In this document: piece after piece, positions 8,524 through 18,038 of the stretch
Position numbering within the stretch: position 1 is the stretch's first letter
Layout: each line of letters opens with the position of its first letter
Program-made: the position numbers and the translations under genes
The notes under the pieces: model-generated
Told to the model about the DNA's origin: nothing
The model's database searches: none
What the model saw: only the letters and a program-made list of their open reading frames with translations
From: Aldehydirespirator sp965248735
Lineage (GTDB): Bacteria > Actinomycetota > Acidimicrobiia > Acidimicrobiales > Aldehydirespiratoraceae
Direction: 5' to 3'
Length of the DNA stretch: 64,000 nt
Assembly: GCA_965248735.1 (NCBI GenBank)
Contig: OZ252146.1
Span: 124,001 to 188,000, forward strand

Positions 8524-9098
8524 GGTAGCGAGCCGCCTTCCTCGGCTTCGTCGATGCGCTCCTCGTAGCTGTCGCGGTTGCGGTAGTCGTTGTCGTGTTT
8601 GACCAGCATCCGATCCGATGCGAAGTGCCAGCCGTCCTCCGCGATCACGGGGCCCGGGCCGGGGCCTTGCTGCCAGGCGCCTTCGAGGACCACGGGCACG
8701 CCGGGCTGGAACAGCTCGGGCGGGTCGCCGATGTGCACGACGTCCACCACCGCTTCGTTGAAGCCGACGGAGAAGGCCAGCACCGGGCGGTCGTCCCAGA
8801 AGGTGTGCACCGGTGCGAAGATGGGCGTCCCCTGAAGGTGGAAGCGCTCCGAGGCCAGTTCGTCGCGGCGCTCCACCGCCTCGTCGGCGTTGTAGAAGAA
8901 CAGCGAGGCGTCGCCCAGGAGGTTGGTGACGAGCAGGGACACAGCCGCGGCCACGCCCACCACGACCAGCAACGCGATGGAGCGTCTCGCTCGTCTGGAC
9001 CGCGGGCCAGGCCGCGGTGTGAGCGGCGACAGCTCCGTGTCTGCGGTTGCCGTCTGTTCCGTGCCCGTGGTTTCCGTGCCAGTCGCGGCGTCATCCAT
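8520..9098 (-). CDS. ccmE: CcmE haem chaperone
   Basis: Periplasmic-facing haem chaperone that binds haem covalently and carries it to CcmF. The N-terminal 40 residues are a cytoplasmic tail, followed by one membrane anchor (about 41-62) and an OB-fold domain. The haem-binding motif reads LVKHDNDY, giving the HxxxY pair (covalent His and axial Tyr) seen in CcmE. At 192 residues it is slightly longer than typical because of the acidic N- and C-terminal tails. The ATG lies seven bases after the ccmD stop, with GGGGAG just upstream inside ccmD. Confidence 0.94.
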   Translation of the reverse strand: MDDAATGTETTGTEQTATADTELSPLTPRPGPRSRRARRSIALLVVVGVAAAVSLLVTNLLGDASLFFYNADEAVERRDELASERFHLQGTPIFAPVHTFWDDRPVLAFSVGFNEAVVDVVHIGDPPELFQPGVPVVLEGAWQQGPGPGPVIAEDGWHFASDRMLVKHDNDYRNRDSYEERIDEAEEGGSLP

Positions 9099-9104
9099 GG
9101 CTTC

Positions 9105-9242
9105 TCACTCCCCGTCGTTGCTCTGCTCGGCTCGAGCCCGGCGCAACAGCCTCCGCCCCCTCAGCCTGAGGGCGACGGCGTAGAGCCCGCCGGCGGCCAG
9201 CGTCACGCCCCAGGCGCTCAACACGTACCCGGCCTGGCTCAC
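9105..9242 (-). CDS. ccmD: CcmD, small haem exporter subunit (45 aa)
   Basis: Short single-span membrane protein that in System I helps release holo-CcmE from the CcmABC complex. The frame begins with GTG (9240-9242) overlapping the ccmC stop and encodes a tyrosine near the start (VSQAGYVLSAWG), one hydrophobic segment to about residue 28 and a basic tail (RLRGRRLLRRARAEQ), the classic CcmD pattern. Position between ccmC and ccmE, length and topology all agree. Confidence 0.88.
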   Translation of the reverse strand: MSQAGYVLSAWGVTLAAGGLYAVALRLRGRRLLRRARAEQSNDGE

Positions 9243-10009
9243 AGGCCGGCCTCCGCCCGGCGGGCTCGGAGCGCCTCATGGAGGTATCGGTCGGCCAGTT
9301 GGCGCTCCAGCCAGCCGATGCGGAAGCGGTGCACGACCATCCACAGGATCGCCATCGCAGCCACCACCAGCGCCAAGAACAGGGTGAACAGGGTCAGATC
9401 CTCGAGCTTGCCGTCGGTGAGGGAGGACTGCTGGTGCAGGGTGCGGTTGGCCCACCAGTTCACCGACCGGTTGACGATACCGATATTGACCGCGCCGACC
9501 AGCCCGACCACCGCGGCCCGGGTGGCGACGGAGCCGGCGTCGCCGCCGAGCGCCCGCACCGACAGGTACCCGACCATCACCAGGAACAGGATGAGGGTGG
9601 TGACGAGGCGCACGTCGCCCCACTCCCAGTAGGTGCCCCAGGTGGGCCGGCCCCAGAGCATGCCCGTGACCAGCATGAGGCCGCACAGCAGCACCCCGAC
9701 CTCGGCTGCGGCGTGGGCGGTGATGTCCCACCACACCGACCGGCGCCACAGCCACATGACCGAGCCGAGCGCGGTGAGCCCGAACGCGGCGTAGGCCCCC
9801 AGCGCGGAGGGGACGTGCACGAAGATGATGCGGACCGCGTCGCCCTGCACATCGTCGGCCGGCACGACCAGCAGCCCCAGCGCCGCCACTGCGGCCAACC
9901 CGGCCAGGGTCGCGGCTCCGAGCCAGAAGGTGAAGCGCGACCCCGTGCAAGGCGGGCCGCCCAGGTACCCGGCGAGCAGCTCGCGGCCGCCAGCCACAGA
10001 ACCGGTCAT
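9239..10009 (-). CDS. ccmC: CcmC haem handling protein
   Basis: Six-span membrane protein that presents haem to CcmE. The WWD-type signature reads PTWGTYWEWGDVRLVTTLI, with partner histidines in FVHVPSALGAYAAFG and in RTLHQQSSL. Length is 256 residues from the ATG at 10007-10009, which overlaps the ccmB stop as ATGA; the upstream extension to 10090 is not used for that reason. The order ccmB-ccmC-ccmD follows the canonical operon. Confidence 0.96.
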   Translation of the reverse strand: MTGSVAGGRELLAGYLGGPPCTGSRFTFWLGAATLAGLAAVAALGLLVVPADDVQGDAVRIIFVHVPSALGAYAAFGLTALGSVMWLWRRSVWWDITAHAAAEVGVLLCGLMLVTGMLWGRPTWGTYWEWGDVRLVTTLILFLVMVGYLSVRALGGDAGSVATRAAVVGLVGAVNIGIVNRSVNWWANRTLHQQSSLTDGKLEDLTLFTLFLALVVAAMAILWMVVHRFRIGWLERQLADRYLHEALRARRAEAGL

Positions 10010-10734
10010 GCGTCCTCCATCAGCGGGCCGTAGGCGACCGCGCCCAGAGCCACATTGGCGGCGGCGAAGCCCGCCAGCAGCCCCACCCACGACCAGCCGT
10101 TGACTGCGGCGGTGCCCAGCACATCCTCGAAGGCTCGCGTCGCGGCGATCAGCACCGGAGCCACGATCGGCAGCAGCAGGATCGGCAGGACCGTCTGATG
10201 GGCTCGCACTCCTGCAACCACAGCACCGAGCAGGCTACCCGCGGCCGCCAGCCCGGCAGTCGCCGTCACCGCCGTCGCCACGGCCAGCAGCAGCGACTCG
10301 ACCGCCGCCCCGTACAGCAGCACCACGCCCGGCAACAGCAGCGCGGCCACCACCAGCAACTGCACGGCCACTGCCGCGGCCTTACCCAGGAAGGCGGCCG
10401 CGGGGGCCATGCCGCTGAGCAACAGCATCCGTTGGGCGCCGTCGGCGGACTCCACCGCCACCGAGCGCTGCACCGCCACCACGGTGGCGAATAGCACGGT
10501 CATCCACAGCAGGCCTGGCGTGGCCAGCCGCAACGTCGGCCGGTTGGCGTTCAGCGCGAACCCGAAGAGCACCAGCACCAGCAGCGCGAACGGCACGAGC
10601 TGTGCGAGCGTGGTGCGGGCCCGCCACTCGATCCGCAGATCCTTGGCCGCCACCAGCCGGGCTTCGGCCGCGAACAGGCCCAGTTCACGCCACATGCGGA
10701 CCGCCCTCTGCCGTCGCGGGACGCTCTTGATCAC
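10006..10734 (-). CDS. ccmB: CcmB ABC transporter permease
   Basis: Membrane subunit of the CcmAB ATP-driven complex that frees holo-CcmE. It has six predicted hydrophobic segments and family features such as LAAKDLRIEWRAR-like N-terminus (here VAAKDLRIEWR), LLWMTVLFATVVAVQRS and the C-terminal HQTVLPILLLPIVAPVLIA. 242 residues, normal for CcmB. GTG start at 10732-10734 overlaps the ccmA stop (GTGA), and its own stop overlaps ccmC. Confidence 0.95.
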   Translation of the reverse strand: MIKSVPRRQRAVRMWRELGLFAAEARLVAAKDLRIEWRARTTLAQLVPFALLVLVLFGFALNANRPTLRLATPGLLWMTVLFATVVAVQRSVAVESADGAQRMLLLSGMAPAAAFLGKAAAVAVQLLVVAALLLPGVVLLYGAAVESLLLAVATAVTATAGLAAAGSLLGAVVAGVRAHQTVLPILLLPIVAPVLIAATRAFEDVLGTAAVNGWSWVGLLAGFAAANVALGAVAYGPLMEDA

Positions 10735-11375
10735 GCCTCACCCGCGCTCACCGTCCCTCCCGCCATGGTCACGGTTCGTGTGGCCAGGTCATCAGCGGGG
10801 CCGGTCTCATGGGAGGCCAGCATCACGACGGCACCGGCCGCGGCCGCGGCCGTCACGATGCTGCCCACGATCTCGCGCCCCTCGGAGTCGAGCCCGGCGT
10901 GGGGCTCGTCGAGCAGCCACAGCTCAGGGCGGCGCACCACGATCGCGGCCAACGCCACCCGGCGGCGCTGACCCGCCGACAGCCGAGCGGTGGGCACATC
11001 GCGCAGGCGCGAGGGCAGGCCGAGGCGGTCGAGCGCTCCGGGCACATCGGCCTCGCCCACCCGAGAGGCTCGGGCCCAGAGGCGGAGGTTCTCAGACGCG
11101 CTCAACTCGCTGTAGAGAGCGGTGTCGTGGCCCAGCAGGCCCACCCGGCGACGCACCGCGGCCCGGTCGGCGCCCAGATCGCAGCCCAGCACCTCGCCCT
11201 GTCCGTCGGCCAGCGGCAACAGCGCAGCGCACAGGTGCAGCAGGGTGGACTTGCCCGCGCCGTTGGACCCCCGCACCAGAACGACGTCGCCGCGCTCGAT
11301 GGAGAGGTCGACCCCGGCCAACGCCGGGAAGCCTCCCAGCAGCACGATCGCGCCGCGCAGGCGCACCGCGCTCAC
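10731..11375 (-). CDS. ccmA: CcmA ABC transporter ATPase
   Basis: Cytoplasmic ATPase of CcmAB. All ABC motifs are visible: Walker A GSNGAGKST near residue 36, Q-loop region, signature LSAGQRRRVAL near 124, Walker B LWLLDEPHAGLD near 145-156 and the switch histidine in LASHETG. 214 residues. GTG at 11373-11375 is the start. It is the first gene of the leftward ccm operon, about 80 bp from the SDR stop, so a promoter for the operon probably lies between 11376 and 11455, though no clear boxes are visible. Confidence 0.96.
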   Translation of the reverse strand: MSAVRLRGAIVLLGGFPALAGVDLSIERGDVVLVRGSNGAGKSTLLHLCAALLPLADGQGEVLGCDLGADRAAVRRRVGLLGHDTALYSELSASENLRLWARASRVGEADVPGALDRLGLPSRLRDVPTARLSAGQRRRVALAAIVVRRPELWLLDEPHAGLDSEGREIVGSIVTAAAAAGAVVMLASHETGPADDLATRTVTMAGGTVSAGEA

Positions 11376-11455
11376 AGCTCGGCCGGCAGGTTCGGGACGG
11401 GCTTAGAGGCCTGGGCCACTCCCCAAGCGTAAGGTCGGGGTTGGCTGTCGCCCGG

Positions 11456-12247
11456 TCAGGCGACCGGATAGAAATCCCCGGCGTTTACCAGCAGCGACTG
11501 GCCGGTGATCATCCGGGCCCGCTCCGACGCCAGGAACACGGCCGCCTCGGCCACGTCGGAGTCGGCGGGCATTTCCCGCAGAGCCATCTGCTGGGCGATC
11601 TCGTGCTTGACCTCCTCAGCGGTGATGCCCCGCTCGCCGGCCTGCCACTGGCAATAGAACTCCACGTTGGGTCCCCACATCCACGACGGCACAACCGTGT
11701 TGACCCTGATGCCCGACGGCCCCAGCTCCGCGGCAAGGTCGCGGGCCACCGACAGCAGGGCCGACTTGGCCGCGCCGTAGGCGCTCTGGGGGAACACCGC
11801 CACCGGCCGCATCGACGCCTGCGAGCCGATGAGAACCACCGACCCGCCGCCCGCCGCAGCCATGTGGGGCGCCACCGCGCGGACCACATGGACCGTGCCG
11901 AGCACGTTGACGGTGAGGTTGGCGGTCCAGTCGTCGTCGGTGAGCTGTTCGAAAGGCCCGTGGCGGGTGTCGAGGGCGGCCACATTGATTGTCGCGTGAA
12001 GCGCCCCGAACCGTTCGGCCGCCGCGTCGGCTGCGGCCGTGCAGTCGTCCTGGCTGGTGATGTCGCCGGTGCAGGCCACCACCCGCTCGCCGCTGGGGTC
12101 CAACTCTGCGGCCGCGGCTTCGAGGCGGTCGGCGTTGCGGGCCATCACCGCCACGTTGGCGCCGTCGCGCAGCGCCAGGCGGGCGCAGCTGGCGCCGAGT
12201 CCGGGGCCGACGCCCACCACCAGCACGGTTCGTCCTTCGAGGATCAT
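11456..12247 (-). CDS. SDR-family oxidoreductase
   Basis: NAD(P)-dependent short-chain dehydrogenase, 263 residues. The nucleotide-binding turn is GVGPGLG (residues about 12-18) instead of the commoner TGxxxGxG. The catalytic serine is in LIGSQAS, and the YxxxK pair is in SAYGAAKSALL; the C-terminal ITGQSLLVNAGDF strand is typical of the classical subfamily. ATG at 12245-12247 starts the Rossmann fold six residues later; the longer open frame is not conserved-looking. No substrate can be assigned. It is followed at 80 bp by ccmA but need not share its function. Confidence 0.88.
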   Translation of the reverse strand: MILEGRTVLVVGVGPGLGASCARLALRDGANVAVMARNADRLEAAAAELDPSGERVVACTGDITSQDDCTAAADAAAERFGALHATINVAALDTRHGPFEQLTDDDWTANLTVNVLGTVHVVRAVAPHMAAAGGGSVVLIGSQASMRPVAVFPQSAYGAAKSALLSVARDLAAELGPSGIRVNTVVPSWMWGPNVEFYCQWQAGERGITAEEVKHEIAQQMALREMPADSDVAEAAVFLASERARMITGQSLLVNAGDFYPVA

Positions 12248-12309
12248 GGCCCCAGTCTGTAGCCCCAGCGAAGAGACTGCCACCGCAGCGCGCCTATCCG
12301 CTCGGCCCC

Positions 12310-13935
12310 TTAGAACAGCGGCTGCCAACGAAGCGGACGGTCCTCCGACGCGCAGGCGGTGTCGAGCGCGGCGCCCGGCTCGGCCAGGAAGTCAGCGACG
12401 ATCCGGTCGACGCAGCTGTCATAGCCCCACACCCAGATGCCGTGGCCTCGGGTGCGGCTCACAATGTGTGTGGAAGCCGCCAGATGCTTCGCGGCCTCCT
12501 CAGCGAAGCTTGGCGGGGTGATCGGGTCGAACCACCCCGAAATCAGCAACACCGGCACATCGCCCTCCACAGGCTCCGCCAGCACCGGAGACTTCGCTAT
12601 CGCCCAGGGCTCGCACTGCGCAGCCAGACCCTCGCCCACTACTGCTGCCGCGAACTCGCCGATCCCTGCGGGAGGCCCCGACGCGAGCGGCAGCCACTCG
12701 GCACATGTCACGGCCGCGTTGGTCGCCGGGGCGCCGGCGTGGGCTTGCTGGGAGGCGGTCTCGACTCCCACCAGGGCCACGAAGCGGGCCGCGGTGTCAA
12801 CACCGTCTCCGTCCGCCGTCTCGGCATCGGAATGTCGCGCCAGGCCCGCCAGCACCCCGGGGATCAACGTCGCCGTGAACTCGTTGTAGAGCATCTGAAA
12901 CACCGCCCCCGCGACGGAGTCTCCGTCGATCAACACGTCCAGGGGCTCCTGCATGGTCGTCTCCTCCGCGGCCAGGGCGACGACCATCGGGGCGGCGTTG
13001 AAGCGGGGGATCAGCTCCGCGAGCAGCTCCGCCATGGTCGCGCCCTCCCCGTCGGTGGCCCCACCCAGAATGGCGGAGCACGCGGGATCGACGCTGCACT
13101 CCTCGTCGAGTTCTCGGATGACCCTCTCAGCGCCCGCGGCAACATCGGCACCGAGATCGAGGTGCCCGGGATACACACCGTCGAGCACCGCGCCGGCCAG
13201 GCCCGCGGGAGCGTTCCGCAGCACCTCCAGGGCGATCGTCGTCCCGTAGCTCACGCCGTAGAGGAGCCACTGCCCATATCCCAACGCGGCCATCACATCG
13301 ACGACGTCGGCAGCGTGGGCCGCGGTCGTGGTGTGAGCGAAGACAGGGTTGCGCTTCAAGCGGTCGGAGCATTCGGAAAGGGCACCCGATGCGATGACGT
13401 CGGCCTCGTCGCGGGTCGCCTCGATGATCTGTGTCAGCGCATTGAGCAACTCATGGCACCAGAAGTTGGCGCTGCCGAAGCCGACACCCCGCTGATCGAT
13501 GAGCACCTGCGCGTAGGGGCGGCTCGGCAAGAACGGCGCCAGGTCGCTGCTGGCCCCGCCGGGACCTCCCTGCAACACGGCGAGCGGCGCCAGCGACTCG
13601 TCGCCGGTGCCGGGGCGGATCGCCACACTCACCTGCGTGTTCCCCGCCGCCGGATCGGCCCGATCTATCGGAACAGTGACCAAGACGCACCTCAGTCCCG
13701 TTCCGGCCAGGAACTCGGCGCAATCCTGCTCGGCGACCTCACCGGGTTCGCCGCTCACGACTGCCGACGACTCATCAGGGGGGGCGGACTGGTCGACCGC
13801 GGAAGGGCCCGACGCCTCGATGGGGGTCGACTCGCTGGGTGCGCCCGAACAGGCTGCGGCTACAACAGACATCACAATCAGAGCCGCGACGCAACGGGCC
13901 CCAAGACCATCGGCGACGCAACCGCGGCCGAACAA
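12310..13935 (-). CDS. Secreted alpha/beta hydrolase with TAP-like C-terminus (S33 peptidase type), start region interrupted
   Basis: Exported hydrolase resembling actinobacterial tripeptidyl aminopeptidases. A hydrophobic signal with lipobox VAAAC and a Ser/Pro/Glu linker precede the fold; the oxyanion turn is LQGGPGGASS, the nucleophile GVSYG, the acid ISGWFDPITPP and the histidine in SRTRGHGIWVWG, followed by a cysteine-containing TAP-like tail. No good start lies in the present frame: TTG at 13933-13935 is used here, and TTG at 14014-14016 is inside the inserted element. Removing the element at 13941-14039 plus one CTAG restores an ATG with a strong ribosome binding site directly in frame, so the native start was split by insertion. 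Whether the gene is still expressed is uncertain. Confidence 0.85.
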   Translation of the reverse strand: MFGRGCVADGLGARCVAALIVMSVVAAACSGAPSESTPIEASGPSAVDQSAPPDESSAVVSGEPGEVAEQDCAEFLAGTGLRCVLVTVPIDRADPAAGNTQVSVAIRPGTGDESLAPLAVLQGGPGGASSDLAPFLPSRPYAQVLIDQRGVGFGSANFWCHELLNALTQIIEATRDEADVIASGALSECSDRLKRNPVFAHTTTAAHAADVVDVMAALGYGQWLLYGVSYGTTIALEVLRNAPAGLAGAVLDGVYPGHLDLGADVAAGAERVIRELDEECSVDPACSAILGGATDGEGATMAELLAELIPRFNAAPMVVALAAEETTMQEPLDVLIDGDSVAGAVFQMLYNEFTATLIPGVLAGLARHSDAETADGDGVDTAARFVALVGVETASQQAHAGAPATNAAVTCAEWLPLASGPPAGIGEFAAAVVGEGLAAQCEPWAIAKSPVLAEPVEGDVPVLLISGWFDPITPPSFAEEAAKHLAASTHIVSRTRGHGIWVWGYDSCVDRIVADFLAEPGAALDTACASEDRPLRWQPLF

Positions 13936-13936
13936 C

Positions 13937-14043
13937 CTAGGAGACTGCTGAGTAATGCCGATTTCGCGCGAACCGCAAGTCTCTGACCTGGGGTTTTGTG
14001 ATCGCGAAACGGCCAATTTGGGACTTGCTCAGCACTCTCCTAG
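13937..14043. mobile_element. 99-bp MITE-like element flanked by CTAG duplications
   Basis: Element 13941-14039 has 12-bp terminal inverted repeats GAGA(C/G)TGCTGAG with one mismatch, and is flanked on both sides by CTAG (13937-13940 and 14040-14043), as expected for a 4-bp YTAR-type target duplication used by IS5- and IS701-like transposases. It is too short to code for a transposase. Partial inner complementarity (TTTCGCG with CGCGAAA) would let it fold. It is inserted after the third base of codon-level sequence ATG ACG C of the hydrolase gene read leftwards. Confidence 0.75.
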
Positions 14044-14047
14044 GCGT

Positions 14048-14061
14048 CATCACCTCTCCCG
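14048..14061 (-). promoter_or_regulatory. Stranded ancestral start codon and ribosome binding site of the hydrolase gene
   Basis: Read leftwards this is GGGAGAGGTG followed by ATG (14048-14050), ACG and CCTAGG. With the element present, translation from this ATG meets TAG at 13937-13939 after 37 codons. With the element removed, the same ATG reads MTPRLFGRG straight into the signal peptide of the hydrolase. Confidence 0.7.
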
Positions 14062-14183
14062 ATTGCGGCGGGCCGCCGGATAATCTTCGGTTCACGACCT
14101 CTGACACTGACACGAATCACGCATCCTGAATCCCGGCACGCAACTTGCGTCCCGGTCAGAATGGGTTCACACAATACCTCGGC

Positions 14184-14984
14184 TTACCAGAGCTGGCCGG
14201 TGTAGGTGTCGGTGCCAACGATGGTCGGCAGGAACGGTGCGGCAAACACCACATTACCCACCCCGGAATCGGCCAAACCGGCGGCGTAGGCCCGAAACCG
14301 ATCCCAGCTCTGGTCCGGGTCGCCGTCGAGGAAGAACATCTGCACCTGGCGATCGACCGGGCCGGCTGGGGTGCCCAAGTCCATGGGCGCTCGCTCCGTG
14401 GCCCCGCCGACAGGGTCGATGTAGCGCCACGACACCATCGACGCGACGCTCGAGCCGTCCATCAACTCCGGCAACGCCACAGTGCGCAGGTGGTCGTTGA
14501 ACTCCTCGGCGCCGGTCCCGTCGGCGGGGTCGACCGCCACCACGGCCAGGCCCTGATAGGGGTGGTCGAGCGCCAGCTCGATCGGCACGGGATCGTCGTC
14601 GCGGTAGTGCGACCACGGCTCATGCAGCAGCACGGTGTGGGCGTGGATCCGGTTGTTGAAGCCCCGGCCGTCCTTGTAGAGCCCGACCACCTGGTCGATG
14701 GACCACGCGAAGTGCTCGCGGTGACGGCCCTCGTGGACCCAGTAGATGGCCAGGTAGGAGCCCGCGTCAACGGGCACCGCCAGCGGGGAGTCTTCAGGGA
14801 ACCGCAGGTCCTTTAGGTCGCGGGTCGCCACCCAGCGGCGGCCGGCGAACAGCCAGGGGCCGACCAGGCACCCCGCGTAGAAGTGGTCGCGCTCGTACCA
14901 GCGGTTGTACGCCACCTCGTGGCCCCGCTCTGGGTCGACCATCGTGAACAGGCAGCTTCCGACCCGCACCGGGTAGGTGTTCAT
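14184..14984 (-). CDS. Hypothetical protein, possible dimeric alpha/beta-barrel (EthD-like) duplication
   Basis: A 266-residue soluble protein. The start, CLFTMVDPERGHEVAYNRWYERDHFYAG, resembles the first strand and helix of EthD-like dimeric alpha/beta-barrel proteins, and the second half (VVAVDPADGTGAEEFNDHL, VQMFFLDGDPDQSWDRF) looks like repeat of the same fold. It is probably translationally coupled to the MaoC hydratase upstream through a 16-codon micro-ORF, so it may act on a related substrate; this is inference. ATG at 14982-14984 is preceded by a G-rich run that can pair with 16S rRNA. Confidence 0.65.
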   Translation of the reverse strand: MNTYPVRVGSCLFTMVDPERGHEVAYNRWYERDHFYAGCLVGPWLFAGRRWVATRDLKDLRFPEDSPLAVPVDAGSYLAIYWVHEGRHREHFAWSIDQVVGLYKDGRGFNNRIHAHTVLLHEPWSHYRDDDPVPIELALDHPYQGLAVVAVDPADGTGAEEFNDHLRTVALPELMDGSSVASMVSWRYIDPVGGATERAPMDLGTPAGPVDRQVQMFFLDGDPDQSWDRFRAYAAGLADSGVGNVVFAAPFLPTIVGTDTYTGQLW

Positions 14985-15031
14985 GAGGTCCCCCCGATCT
15001 TCTTCGCGGCGCCGGCGCCGGATGCGCTCAT
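14981..15031 (-). CDS. Bridging micro-ORF between MaoC gene and 14184-14984 (16 aa)
   Basis: Its ATG (15029-15031) overlaps the TGA of the MaoC gene and its TGA (14981-14983) overlaps the ATG of the next gene; both junctions are ATGA. Predicted peptide MSASGAGAAKKIGGTS. Like 8482-8523 and 21803-21850 it spans the whole intergenic gap in one frame. Confidence 0.45.
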   Translation of the reverse strand: MSASGAGAAKKIGGTS

Positions 15032-15504
15032 GAGTCGAACACCGTGCGGGTCACCCAGTCGGCCACCAGCGCGGGCTTGGACGCACCCTCGATCTCGACG
15101 GTAATCGTCCTGGTTGTCTGGACGGCGGCCGGCTTGAGCTCCACCGACTTGACCACGGCGCGGGCCCGCACCCGCTTGCCCCGGTTGACGGGGCTGATGA
15201 AGCGCACCCGGTCGAATCCGTAGTTGATGCCCATCACTGCGCCGTCGAGCCGGGGCGTGTACGACGGCACCGACTTCATGAGGTGTGTGAGCATCGCAAG
15301 GGTGAGGAAGCCGTGGGCGATGGTGCCGCCGAAGGGGGTCTCGGCCTTGGCCCGCTCCTCGTCGACGTGGATGAACTGGTGGTCCCACGTGCAGTCCGCG
15401 AACGCGTCGATCTGCTCCTGGGTTATCTCGAACCAGTCGCCGTGCCCCTGCTCGGCGCCCTCGGTGGGCTTCATGACCGCGTACGCGGCCTCGGCGATGC
15501 TCAT
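15028..15504 (-). CDS. MaoC-family (R)-hydratase
   Basis: Hot-dog fold hydratase/dehydratase acting on acyl-CoA thioesters. The hydratase motif is clear: DHQFIHVDEERA (catalytic Asp and His) and the following GGTIAHGFLTLAM. 158 residues is normal for a single-domain MaoC protein. ATG start at 15502-15504. It is the first gene of a two-gene unit with 14184-14984. Confidence 0.9.
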   Translation of the reverse strand: MSIAEAAYAVMKPTEGAEQGHGDWFEITQEQIDAFADCTWDHQFIHVDEERAKAETPFGGTIAHGFLTLAMLTHLMKSVPSYTPRLDGAVMGINYGFDRVRFISPVNRGKRVRARAVVKSVELKPAAVQTTRTITVEIEGASKPALVADWVTRTVFDS

Positions 15505-15701
15505 TCGGCTCCCCTCTCGCGACTGGGTTCCAGCGTCGCCAACCTAGAGCGAGCGCAACCAGGTTGCGAGCGATTCGCGATGCGGCGTTGTGTTGCCCGC
15601 TCTTGTTCGCTGCGCTCACGGGCCGCTCGGGCCACGGCCTCGCTCAATGCCTCGCGAAGTCAACCGGTGATTCGCCGCCCATTCGCTCGGCCTCATGCCG
15701 G

Positions 15702-16571
15702 CTATCCGCTCCTCAGAGCCTGTTCGAGCAGCAGGCCGGCGGGATGCGGGGCCGCCCCTGAGCGGCGGGCGGTCACCAGCCGGCGCCGGGCCAGGACCTC
15801 GCACCCGGTCAGCGGCTGGTCTCCCCACTCGGCCTGGGCCACGGGCAGCACCGACCACCCCAGTCCGAGCCTCACCATCTCGCAGAGCACCTCAGGCTGG
15901 TGGGACTCGGCCACCACCTCCAGGGGCGCCCCTCGCCGGCGCAGAGCCGCCTCGGCCACGGCGCGGGTGTGGGCGCCGCCGGGAAACAGCACCCATGGTC
16001 CCCAGCCGGCGCTGGGGCCGGGACGGCGACGTCCGTCCGGTGCGTAGACGGCCAGGTCCTCGGTCAGCATCGGCTCGACGCTCACCCCTCTGACCGGTGC
16101 GGGCGGCTCGACGCACACGGCCAGGTCGAGGGCGCCGGCCACCAGCTCCCGCAGCAGGTCGCCCGACGGGGCTACTCGCAGGTGGATTCTCAGGTGCGGG
16201 TGCTCGTTGCGGAAGCGGCGCAGCGCCTCGCCGTGGTGCTGCATCGCGGAGGCGTCAATCATCCCCAGCCGCAGCCGCCCGGAGTCGCCCGAGCGGGTGC
16301 GCTCAGCCCAGTCGGACAAGTCGGCGGTCAGCGCCACCACCTGGCGGGCGTGTTCGAGCACGGGCCTGGTGTCGGACCGCAGCACCCGGCGCCGGCCCTC
16401 CCGGTCGAACAGCGGCACACCGACGCGCCGTTCGAGCTCGGCCAGTCCCTGCGAGAGGGCCGACGGACTCACGCCCACCTGCTCGGCAGCCAGCGCGAAC
16501 GTGTCCGAGTCGGCCACGGCCACGAGGTACTCAAGCTGGCGGATGGACAGGTCGGGTAGCGGAGCAGCCAC
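15702..16571 (-). CDS. LysR-type transcriptional regulator
   Basis: DNA-binding regulator with an N-terminal winged helix (LSIRQLEYLVAVADSDTFALAAEQVGV, in part; SPSALSQGLAELERRVGVPLFDR) and a periplasmic-binding-protein-like effector domain from about residue 90. 289 residues, normal for the family. GTG start at 16569-16571. It is divergent from the inositol phosphate synthase gene across an AT-rich 69-bp gap, the standard arrangement for a LysR regulator and its target, so control of ino1 is a reasonable but untested guess. Confidence 0.92.
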   Translation of the reverse strand: MAAPLPDLSIRQLEYLVAVADSDTFALAAEQVGVSPSALSQGLAELERRVGVPLFDREGRRRVLRSDTRPVLEHARQVVALTADLSDWAERTRSGDSGRLRLGMIDASAMQHHGEALRRFRNEHPHLRIHLRVAPSGDLLRELVAGALDLAVCVEPPAPVRGVSVEPMLTEDLAVYAPDGRRRPGPSAGWGPWVLFPGGAHTRAVAEAALRRRGAPLEVVAESHQPEVLCEMVRLGLGWSVLPVAQAEWGDQPLTGCEVLARRRLVTARRSGAAPHPAGLLLEQALRSG

Positions 16572-16640
16572 CTCCGCACAATAGTTCAGTTTTACTTCAT
16601 GATCTATCTATTGATTGAAATAACCCTTATCTTAAGTGAC
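16572..16640. promoter_or_regulatory. AT-rich divergent promoter region between lysR and ino1
   Basis: This 69-bp stretch is far richer in A+T than its surroundings and must hold both promoters. CAATAG at 16579-16584 and CTATTG at 16608-16613 form an inverted repeat that could be part of a LysR-type operator. No convincing -35/-10 pair can be fixed by eye. Confidence 0.5.
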
Positions 16641-18029
<1,389 letters not shown>

Positions 18030-18038
18030 GCACCTCGG

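Noticed and set aside
13937..14043. Full insertion sequence at the MITE-like site
   Set aside because: Only 99 bp, with no transposase frame on either strand.
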